Shown one piece after another: positions 25,951 through 40,900 of a DNA stretch of 64,000 nt. The first letter of the stretch is position 1. Every line of letters starts with the position of its first letter. The stretch comes from Lepidurus packardi (Eukaryota; Arthropoda; Branchiopoda; Notostraca; Triopsidae), in NCBI GenBank assembly GCA_023053545.1, contig JAKZAN010000007.1, positions 1,364,001 to 1,428,000 on the forward strand, in the 5' to 3' direction. The notes below the pieces were generated by a model. The model worked only from the letters and a program-made list of their open reading frames with translations, was not told the origin of the DNA and did not search any database. A program made the translations under genes and the position numbers.

Positions 25951-29877
<3,927 letters not shown>

Positions 29878-30527
29878 CCAGGCGTAGTGTTAATACCCTA
29901 ATTTACGAAACAAAAATGCCGTAAGATGAGGCGCAAAAGATAACTCCAGTCAAAACAGGATAAGTGCACACGCTACAGCAGTCACCCAAAATCTTGCAAT
30001 TCCCTATCACCTCCCACCTAGGTTGTTGTTTGCGTCTCAAGTTAGGGGAATTTCCCCGGAGAGGCGCTTTACACCGTGGCGGGAATTATTAACCCAGGTG
30101 CTGACGCATTTCAACCTTAACTGCATTACTAGATTACGCCAAGTAATAGAACTATTGGCGTGGCGAGACGTGACGAAAGGGCGAATGTCGAACCCTTCTA
30201 CGATCCTTTCTTACCTAAATATATTATGACGTTTGATTTTGTAAATAGCCTCACTTTCTAGTAACCCGGTAAAATATATTATCCGAAAAACGCTTTTTAC
30301 CAATAGATGCCACATACCTTACACCCACACTGAATGCAACTAGCTAACCTTTTACCATTTTGCAGCAAAACAAAAGCATAACAGACGGTGCATTTTTTAA
30401 TACAAATACATAGCAACGGTAAATGGAATGGAATTTAGGCTGGATGAGAACGATGCATATATGACCAATATTGAATTGTTCAACGATGAATGCGTAAATA
30501 GATCTTGAGAACAGATGTCCCCTTACT
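29878..30527. other. Gap between Nedd4 start and PAM stop
   Basis: This 650-bp stretch should hold the Nedd4 promoter/5'UTR and the PAM 3'UTR. No gene, tRNA or repeat was recognised in it. Confidence 0.5.
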
Positions 30528-33500
30528 TTATGCTTTATGCCCACTGGCCTTGTACTCTACAACTTCCGGCTCCGATTCGTCTTGATCGGAACAGTTGCTT
30601 GATTCGCTGTCTTCCATCGCAAGTTTCTCAAAGCCCTTACGCGATTTACCAGTCCCTAACAGCGAATTGACAGAACTTATTTTCCGACAACATCTTAAGC
30701 CACCTAGGGAAATAAACTCTATGAAGGAAAGACGACTCAGAAACCAAAACAAATTACCTCGTTTCCGCAACTTTACAACCGCGGTAATCAGCACTACGAA
30801 TAGCACAGGAACAGCTATTAAACTCATGAGGAATATATACATGGACCAGCTTGGTGTAACCGGCTTGACCAGAGAGCCTTTGCCCTCAAAGGGTAAAATT
30901 CCTGTCTGGTTAATCGACGGTACAACATTCGCTTTGATGATGGTAGGGCTGACAGGATTCAAGGTTGAATTGCCTAATAAAACACGAAATGAAGCTTTCT
31001 ATAGCGTGGCTTAACTAAAAGCATACCTCTCTTTAAGTGCCAAACGCCGTTTCGCTCAATATCTGCCACAAAGATGTGGTTCCCATCCCCAGAAACGGCC
31101 ATTGCATGTGGTCTACTGAACTCGCTAGGAGAGGGCTTGAAGAAACCTCGCGGCTGACCGTTACTTATGTCAAAAATTAATCCTGGAGACGGTTGATTCT
31201 CTGCTGTCCACGTTACAGCAAGCAATTCTCCTCCTATGAATGCGACTTATAACTAAACGAGTCTAAAATGCCAATAATTTTACCATTTGCTGGCGAGTAC
31301 GCAAGGCCGTAGACATAGGGTATTCCACTCACGACACGTGAGTTGATCTGGTACTTGTACTTGCCAGTTGACACAGCATAACACTGGATACGTTTGTTCT
31401 GTCTATCAGCAACGCATAACGTGTCCTTTTCTTCAGCCAAAGCTAGGGAGTGGGGTATATCAAACGCAGAGTTGGGTGGTGCAACTTTAAAGCCTACGTA
31501 ACAAAAAGAAAATTAACTGGATTGTTCTTTAGAAGCCGAAAAACCTACCAAAGGCATACGTAGGGTGTTCTCCCCATTCCATTAACTTAGTTCCTTGGGC
31601 CGTGTACTTAATGACTCGCGAATTACAATAGCCGTCAGCGACATAGAATTCGCCCGATTTCAAGACAGCCACTGAAGTAGGTTTGCAAAAAGAATTGTCT
31701 CCTTTGCCAGGTTTCAATTTGGTCCCTAAACTAAGCTCGATTTCCACAGGCTTATCCGATAAAGGCTTGATCTTGAAGACTTGGTGGAGAGCGACATCAG
31801 TAACCCATAGGTTGTCTTCATGGTCGATAGTTAAGCCGTGCGGCATGTAAAAACTAGATAATGCATACATTAGTTTCATCAAAAATGTTACCCGTAGCTC
31901 ACTTACAAATTTTGGCCGGATTTTCGTATCAAGGCTCCTGACGATGTCACCGTAATTAAGGTTGGTTCTGGGATTGGACCTTCGTCCAAACTCAACGCGT
32001 TGTTGTTATTGAAAGTAGAGGCGGTCCACGCGCGCGATGATCGATGGAATATAACGATGTTGTTAGCGGAGTCCAAAGCCACTGCCGAAGGCTGTCCAAT
32101 AAGTTTTAGAGTTTCAGGTTTTAACCAACCAGCCACATCCTGGAACCCAGCATCGGCCATGTCCTTCGGAAGAGTGTAATCTGGGGTTTTAGTTAGATCA
32201 AGTTCCGCACTAGAAGCTGGACCTTCAGGGTAATTGAAACTGTCGTCTTGGTTATTGTAAGTATCGTAGGTATCAACGTGGAGGGGTACTGGTTTCTTTT
32301 TGCTATGAAAGGTGGGATCTGCTTTTTTAGAAGATGTACCCTGTTTACTGGATGCAAACAATCCATTGTAGTCAAGATGTTCCTGGGTTTGTACAAAGAA
32401 AAGTGTGAAACCTTAAGAAACGTCAATATTGTGGTCTTAATTACCATATTGATTGAGTTTTGAGTAGTCATTTGGCTCTCTGTGCCATGGTTAACCTGGC
32501 TGTGTTTGCCATGTAGCGCATGTTCTTCTAGTAAGGGGTTAGGCGGTAAAGGTTGGTCCGAGTCTGCTGGTAAACGAATATGGAAACTTGGGATCTGCTC
32601 ATCCACGCACTGCGCAAAGCTCGAGCCATTTCTCGCGTCCGTGTAATACATTATATATAAATTGCACATCTCGTCACCCGCGGTGGATCCTAAAAGCAAG
32701 TACAATATATGCGTGTACTCTACGTTCTATATGCTTAGGTAAGGAATTAGAGACATGCTTACCTATATGGGTATAATTACTCATATTCGTGGAATTAAAA
32801 GTGCACCTTGCAACAAGTATGTCACCGCTCTCAACAGAAAAGACTTTCTTCATGGGGTAAAATGCTTGCGGCCACTGCGGGTTTCCTCGTGCTATCTCTT
32901 CCATAGTATCATTCTACAGAAATGGTTAATTGCAATAAGAACAACTGAAAAGGGAAAGAATTTCATGACTTATTACTTTCTGGTCATATTTATAACCAGT
33001 AATGACCACACCTAGTTTATGTGCATGTACCCTGAATGCAAATGGATGAATGGAAGCGGGCTGGTTCGCTAAACAATTGACTTCGCCGTAAGTTTCTAAG
33101 AAAAAAATTGTAACTGCCATATCGAATAAGCCAGACTTCTTTACTGGGCGTATGGGGAGGAATCACGGTACGTGAAGCCAGTAAGAGGAAGATTCCCGCG
33201 ATGTACTTTTCCCTGCAATAGAAAACACGAAACTAAACTCACAAGTTATAGGAGTTGAGACTTACGGAGTATAAGAATACGATAAGTCAACGCTGGACCG
33301 ATCATCTTCATCGTCTGGGGACAATGGGTGAGCATAGTGAACTTGCATAACAATGTACTGAATTTGAGTAGATCCGCCTACACGAAATGCTACGTTTGGT
33401 GGTAGCGTGGTTGCTGGAGCGTTTTTGGCCCACGCAAACAAGATTTGCGACCCCGGACATACACGGTGATGGCCACAGTCCCTACAGGATATTTAGTAAT

Positions 33501-33997
33501 TAAAAGCTACCCTTCATTTATCTCCCGAGACTTCCTGAGAAAAACAGGAAACATTACCAGGATCCTTTTGCGGCAAGATCAGAATCAACAGATGGACATC
33601 CATACAACAACATGTGATGAGCCCTCTGGGCATCGGCATTCACGCTGAATTGTCTGATGTACAACTCTTGGGAACTATTGATTTTATGAGCATGGCAAAT
33701 GTAATCATCATTCTGAAGAAAAACAGTATTAAAGTCTGACAATGTTTTGCAATAATTATTACAATTTTCGGCCGGACACCTGGCATACGAAGTTCAAGTT
33801 TTAAATACGGATCAGAAGCAAGACCATCTGGCTCTCCTCTTCCTAATTTCGAACCCTGTACTCTGGATACGATAATGTACAACGCCAGTAGCAGCACATA
33901 GCAGACCAATCCTTTAGCATACAGAAAAATCGTAATTGATTAAACAACGTACATTCGATAAATATAATTTACTTCGACTAAACATCAGAATTTCCAT
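30528..33997 (-). CDS. PAM: Bifunctional peptidylglycine alpha-amidating enzyme (PHM-PAL)
   Basis: Fourteen exons encode 905 aa: 33973-33997, 33763-33911, 33558-33712, 33266-33481, 33145-33212, 32977-33095, 32763-32913, 32445-32689, 31907-32382, 31549-31853, 31284-31493, 31027-31233, 30758-30973 and 30528-30703 (2718 nt, in frame). PAM converts glycine-extended peptides to C-terminally amidated neuropeptides in secretory granules: PHM hydroxylates, PAL cleaves. The N-terminus MEILMFSRRLVCYVLLLALY is a signal peptide. PHM copper ligands are visible: His90-His91 (AHHMLLYG), His158 (QVHYAH), His228 and His230 (VHAHKLG), Met302 (DEMCNLY). PAL zinc histidines are His540 (FYMPHGL), His651 (DIPHSLA) and His749 (SRPHAMA). 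A membrane helix MYIFLMSLIAVPVLFVVLIT at about 820-842 precedes an acidic tail with SRKGFEKLAMEDSES, like the vertebrate tail SRKGFDRLSTEGSDQ. Cysteines for four of the five vertebrate PHM disulfides are present; the first pair is missing. Several introns are under 80 bp; the one at 33096-33144 is 49 bp. Confidence 0.97.
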
Positions 33998-34184
33998 TTT
34001 AGAATCTCTCCGATTTCCCAAGTAATTAACAAAGCACTTATCACACAAAAATAAAGGAACTTTTCACAACCATTGGAACTCCAAACACTATTTATATATC
34101 TATATGAAGAACTGGTCAGGCTACTTGACAAAACAAGCGAAAATGACCGCCCTTCCTGGCTGTTTACAATGGACACTACAATGT

Positions 34185-34192
34185 TGACGTCA
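34185..34192. promoter_or_regulatory. CRE site upstream of PAM
   Basis: A perfect TGACGTCA palindrome lies 188 bp upstream of the PAM start codon (33997). CREB/ATF sites near neuropeptide-processing genes would be sensible for activity-dependent expression, but only the motif and its position are seen here. Confidence 0.4.
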
Positions 34193-34737
34193 TAGTAGCA
34201 ACGTAGGCGGAAAAGCAGCCGGCTACAGAACGCACTGGCGAACTGGAAGGCGTTCCCAGCGTTTCTGACCTGAACGAACTTGGCGCGGTTCATTGGACAC
34301 AACGGAACAAAAGAAATTTTGTCGCACAACAGAAAACCAGAACTGAAATGCTACCTACGAACTGGCGATTCATAAGTTGCATATTTAGATCATAAGAATA
34401 AGGCAGCGAGGAAGGATTGGCGCTTAATAATTGCAAAGAATTTTTCATAGAAAAATGTGTATTTTTCTTTAAAACCCACATATTTTTCGAACATCAGACA
34501 GGTTATGAAATATAAAACGGTTTTAACAAACAACCATAAGAATAAGGCAGCGAGTGAGGAATTGGAAGGGGCTATCAGGCTTTCAATTCAACCTCATTCT
34601 AGTTAGTATCTTTAATTTTTAAAAAACCGGCAACGATAAATGAAGAGCCATTAAATTAAACAACCCATTTGGAGCTGAATACGAAATGACAGTTATTAAA
34701 AATAAAACGTGGTATAAGCAGCTCCCATTACTGATCG

Positions 34738-34973
34738 TCATTTTACAACCCGACGAGCTCTTTTCTGCGCTTCTCCATACCCGTGCATATCACGTAAATG
34801 CCGCCTTAACGAACTATTTTGGCGAAATTCTCGATGGCACAGGAAGCAACTAAACTGTTTTTCTTTTCCGCACTCGAACCGTACATGGTAACGCAAACTC
34901 GGCAGGCGCAAATACCCACGCCCGCAATGCGAACACACGTAGCGCGCATGGGCGTTCCTTTGGGACTTCTTAC
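34738..34973 (-). CDS. lola: lola zinc-finger exon 9 of 9 (most distal)
   Basis: Acceptor TTTTTTTTTAG, phase 1, starting [17 protein letters not shown]. Fingers: [20 protein letters not shown] then EC, and [20 protein letters not shown] then MH. The basic tail QKRARRVVK precedes the stop. It is about 8.4 kb from the shared donor and about 540 bp from the PAM promoter CRE. Confidence 0.92.
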
Positions 34974-37900
34974 CTAAAAAAAAAATAGAATATAAAACAT
35001 TTGATTAATAAGAAGTACTCAACATCATTTCATGCGGTTAATAAGCAAGAAAATTGCTACCATTGCGTTTGTTTCGACCAATTCTTGGAATTCCACGCCA
35101 GCCAACTTACTGAGAAAACTAGGAGCAAAAGCCCAAACTTCAAAGAGAACAAATTCAGTTTAGTTCGGGCTTAGCAAAATAGCCTTATCGCCAGTCCCCG
35201 AGGTGCAGCAAGAGATCTTTATATGTGTGATGTTCCCAGTCCAAAGAGAACACGCATTGAAAATTATTACCCTTTTCATAACCATACCTAGGTATGACGT
35301 CAGCAGTCGACATTTGTGAATTAACCACACCTTGAAAGAAAAACCAAATTGTCCTAATTCAAACTGATTCGACAGCTTCATTTTTCTTTCCTGATAGTTT
35401 ATGATCCAACAGATGCAATGATTCAGCAGAATGACGAAAAACGAAAAGTTCGGTTTAAAATTTCTAAGCTTTTCATTCAATACGAAAGCAGGTTATCATA
35501 TCAATAGTACGAAGACAGCTCTAACTTATTCTACTCGTGAATTAAACTCCATTATAACTGAACAAATCAAGTTTGCCTAGCCTAGCTGAGGACGAACTTC
35601 TAATTAGACGACCAATATGGTAAGAAACGGAATGCATTGCAACAACGAAACTCGTGAAAGTTTCAAAGGAAAAAAAAAAAGATCAAGTCCTAACAAAACG
35701 ACATATAATTTACTTAAAGGCACCAAGTTCCCCATTTTTCTAAAGGCCAAGCAAAATCACATCTCGGAATTAACTCTATTAGCACTAAAATATTTTCCCT
35801 AAATTCAATAACTCAATAGCATGACGCCTGATTTTTCCTTCTGGAAAACCAAAACGGAAAATGGGAAGATTTGTCGGAAGGCCACACGTTTTGGAATGTT
35901 CCTTATTGGAAGCGTCAACATTAACTGGATCTTCAGGTTCTTTTTTCTTTTTTTTTACTCGTAATCAATGACCTCAGTTTTGACGGGTAAGTGAAGATGA
36001 CGAATGTAAGGTGGAATCTGGACATTATGCACACGTCTCATGTGCTGGCGAATATTGCCGTTACGCCTGGACTTAAGAGGGCAAAATAAACAAGCGAATT
36101 TGGGTTCTTGACCACACTCGTTCCTAAGATGAAGCCTCATGGAGTACTTTTGCGCGTACGATTTTCCGCAACGTGGGCAGATATGACGAATCTTGGGCTT
36201 TTCAAACAGAAAACACAAGCCTGGAACACAAAACAAGGGTAATCTTTGGTCAATATGTGGATTGGCATTGTACAGTCGAGCATCTTTTTTAAAAGTAGGT
36301 TTTCCTTTTTCCCCAGCGTGCACCAAGCTAATGATTCACCGACTCTCGCAGGTTCTCCGCAATCAGCATGTTTGCAGTGATGAATAAGGGTCAATACGCA
36401 GGAAAAAAAAAGCTGGGCGTCATAGCGGAAAGCAACTGAAGAAAAACCCAAGCCCAGAATCCCAGCGACTGTTAAACGTCCAGAAAGGAAGGCATAGCAT
36501 GAGGAAAAGCGGAAAACCAAGTTCGAGAGGTTCGTTCAAGTGTCTAAGAAACGTATTTTTACTTTTTCGGGGTAACCTAACTCTTCTTTGCAGCCGATGT
36601 TCCCATGAACATTATTATGTCTGAGCTACGAGCTTCAATCGCGTAAACTTGCGGTTCATGCCATCGCTGAATGTACTCCGAAACCGAAACCTTGTTGCCT
36701 TAATGTTTGTTTTAATGTTCCTTGTATAAGCTAGCACGCTAATAAACCCACCAATATAAAAAAGTGAACTTAATTCAGATGAGGAACCACTCCTCACCGC
36801 TATGGTTTGACGGCCGCCAGCAAGGCCAGCCCCATGCAACCTGTAAGAAATCAATGGAACAACCGATCCCGCTTGATTCTTTCAGCCACCGTTGCTAAAA
36901 CTTGGAATCTCTTCGACATAAAGTACGCTCGAGATCCCATACCATGACGACGAAACGTGGATAAACGACCTGATTGTGACCTCCCTCTTCTTCAACCTCC
37001 ATGGCATGCACACCTCTTTCACAAAAGAAAGGGGAATCATGTTATGTCTCGAAACTTTACTGAACCACAATCTGACGTATACACACAAAAAGCTATGCAC
37101 TAAATTAGGGGTAATTTATAGCGTCTTCACCAAAAAAAAACTACTACCGGAAGTCTTTACACAAAGAAAAAGTTAATTCTGTTGTTGCATGGCGTAAGGG
37201 TCCACATCGTAAAATATTTGCCGAGCGAAACGAGGAAACCGGTAGCCATGAAGCTTTGCCATATGCTGACGGACATGACCATTCTGAAAAGCTCGAAACG
37301 AACAATGCGGACACTTATAACGTGGACTGGACCGGCCGCACTGATCTCGCAAATGAAGAAGTAATGAAGATCTATGTTGATAATATCTTTGGCATCGAGG
37401 ACAAGCCACCGCGGACGGCCGAAGCGAAAGCTCAAAATCCGCCATGGCATCAGGACCTGCAACAAGAAAAACACATCTTGTCGGTGTTGCCGATACGTGT
37501 ATCATGGCGGATTGGCTGGGTCAATTCGTACATACGACTACGCAATGTAGCAAACGAAGCGGGCAGCTAAGTTAAGCTGGGGGTTGTTGGATTGCTCCAA
37601 ATCATAAGAAGGACTGCATGCTGCATAGCTTTTGTTTAACAGAAAGAAACTTGAACTGGTTCAAGCACAGACATAGCAACATCTTTTTCCGGCTTTAATG
37701 TCGAAAAGACGGCTATCCGAATGGTAAAACGAAAAGAAGAGGGTACTATTTATGCGGTCCTACCTATAGATTTCGTGACTCAACATGCTATTTTGGCTTT
37801 GGGACGCTTATGAAACATGTCAGTGTTCTGCAGTTTGTGAACGGTACGCAAATGGCGCAGCAGATGCTGATTGAGCTTAAACCGCCGACTGCATTGGAAA

Positions 37901-40900
37901 CACTGTAGTAGATACTCCTTTTTGCACACATAACGCATGTGGTGGTTCAAACCCGATGCGTCGTTGTAAAAGCGCTGACAATCAGGGCACTGATGCAAGG
38001 GAGGAGAAGAAAAAGGCGAAATGCCTGCGAACAGAATAAATATTGCAATCAGCTGCCGAACTTCCTACTTGTACCCCACGTTATATCATAAATACAGTGA
38101 AAGTGGAGCAAAGCCAAGCTGTGTGCATGCAGCCTTATCGGGATCAAAACACAAAAATATTAACCAATTCTGAACAAAACCAAAGAGGTACACAAAACTA
38201 AAGAAGTAAATTTTTTGGGCTTTTTTTGTGGGTATTGAGTACAACTTTGTAGCTAGAATTAATTCAATTATCTAAAAACTGATGCGTCGCGTTTCGAACA
38301 TGCAGCCAAGTAAAAGACGAGATCGATCAATAGTAAGGACCGCCGAACGAGTAAGGCAACCCAAGGAAGCACAGTTTTTGCTAACGTAATACCAAACGGA
38401 CGTGTGCTGAATACCTTGAACCTCAAGAGGGTACAGGAAAACAAAACAGACTGTACGAGGAGTACTAAAAAGCGTAAAACCAAACAAGATTAACTACTGG
38501 GCGTACTTCTTTGTCCAGGAATTATGTTCAAGAGTACTACACAGCCAAGAAAAACGAGTAGGAAAACGTTTCATTGAACGTAGAATCGTGCTGGCATAAC
38601 TCAAATAAAATTTCCTTCCTTGACCGTGGGCTAATTCCACACTGTTGTCCCTCTTTTGGTTTTCTTTTAGCGTCTCTTCGACTGCGAATTTAGGCGTATA
38701 TGTACGGTACCTCGGTATCCAGTACCATGAGACGACGAAAGCTCTTCCCGCAAAAGTGATCTTCTGAGCTCCTTTGTATCCACTACCTGGCGTAAGAATG
38801 TACAACGTTTGCACAGAAAGTCCCAAAATAAGAAACTACGACTGACGCAAATATGTATGCCGTACCCTATCAGGATGATTATCAGCTCCGTTCAAAGGTA
38901 CTGTACAGTACGACGTCAGGACCAGGCTAAGCGAATAAGAATAGTTAAGGGCATATGCCAAGCAAACCGAGCTAAATGCAAGAGGCAACGGACACCTTCA
39001 ATTTCTAAGCCAATCTACCAAGGATGTCAAGAAAATACACCCTTCCTACTAAGCATTGGGGAAAAGGGGAAGGAAAGGTCTAGAGTCTAAAAATAGACTG
39101 CATCGTCTCAAGAAAAACCTTCAGAGGTGAAGGCACGAAGCACAAGTTTGGATACACCTGGATATGTATTTCCTTTTCCACAACTGATTTGTATAACCAA
39201 TGCCAACCAAGCCAGACAAACAAAAAGTGAGCGAGTCTCCAACACTTCATCTCGTTGACTGGGAAATGTTTCTTTTAAGCCAACACCCGTAAGATATGCT
39301 TGCATCTTCGATGCGATGCACAGAGATCATGTGCCGGATGACGTTCCCTTTTTGATGAAACTTTTTGCCACACTGAAAACATGGGAAAGCTGGGTGCTTG
39401 CCACACTCCAAATTTGTGTGTCTTTTTAAATTGCTCTGATGACGGTAGAATCGTCCACAACCCACGCACTCATGCCAGGTTATATCGCTTGGCTTGGGCC
39501 CTGCAACAGAAATGGGAAGGCTTTGCGTAAGAACAAACTGACGTGACCTTCGTAACTCGCGATCTTATTAAGAGTAATGAAGTTTTTTTAAAAAAAAGGG
39601 CAAATGTCACGGCTCAAAACGCCAATCCCTTCGATCTTAAGCTCAAAAACCTTCAGCTATGGCAGAGGATCTTGCCAATACTCCGATATGAAAAGTTTAC
39701 TAGAGATAAGAACTTTTCAAGGTGTTTGGAACAGTTATCTATTACATGACGGTTGAGACAACTTTGAACTTAGTCCACACTTCCTTGCAGCGGCTTCCTG
39801 AACCGCGCCAGATTAGAAACCCGAGCCGCTTCCTTTTTAACGCGAGTGAAATTCTGTGCTGTCACGCAATTACTTCCGACACGTTTACACATAAAAGTTC
39901 TTCTATGCAACTACAATTACATCGATAACTTTACGATGACGCTGGGATTCATAATGTCTTTGCAAATCGGCCCTTCTATGCGAGCGATACTGACAGATAT
40001 CGCAAGAATAACGTGGGAGCACACCGCTACACGACGTGTGCGTTCGATGGCCCGCGAGAGCAGTTTGAGTTTTGAACCCTTTCCCACATCGTTGACAGCG
40101 CAATGAGGGGCTTCCGTGCGGCGCCGATACATCCGCACCTGTAACAAGGAGCATAAACGAATTTGACATGAATGCTCATATTCTAAACTGACGCGGTATT
40201 TTTTTTTTGTTTTCAGACTTTGGGTCAAATGTATAGGATTCTTGCTTTTTTTGGCATGGTGCTAAACAGCATAAGGCAACAAAATTTGAAAGAAATTTCC
40301 AACGTAGGAATCATATGGACCAAACGTTAAAATGAGGAAGCTACAAACTGAAAGAAGGCAGGGATGGTTGCAAAAAGAAAATCATTCCACGAATTTGCAG
40401 AGACGAAACAGACCTGTATCGCTTATTCAAAGGTGGGGTATTGTATTGTCTCAAACTAAAAAAAAAAAGGAAAAAAATGCACGCTGACAACTTGAGGGGA
40501 CTTTTTTTTTCTCTTCAACTTTTTTTTTTCCAAAAAGGGGCAAAACAATCTTGCTTTTTTTAGACACACTTGTGTCTCCTACGCACGTGCTTGTTCAAAT
40601 TTCCCTTGAAATTGGACTGGTAGGGACACAAAGCACAGCGTAGCGGAGGCTGCCTCCTGCCGCACACATATCGGTGATGTGTTAAGAAACTATGGCGATT
40701 CTTGTAGGTTTTGCCACAAATGCAGAGGAAGTCCGAAGCTCGCCCCATACCGCCTGTCGCGAGATCTGTAAAAACGGCAGAATAGACAAACAGATACTGC
40801 AGATACTGGGTAAAAAATACAATCTATTTTTGTGGCAATAAATCTAGGCCTAAGTCTAGTTTTTATTTTCCTTATCTGTCAAAAGGTCGTTCTATCAGGT

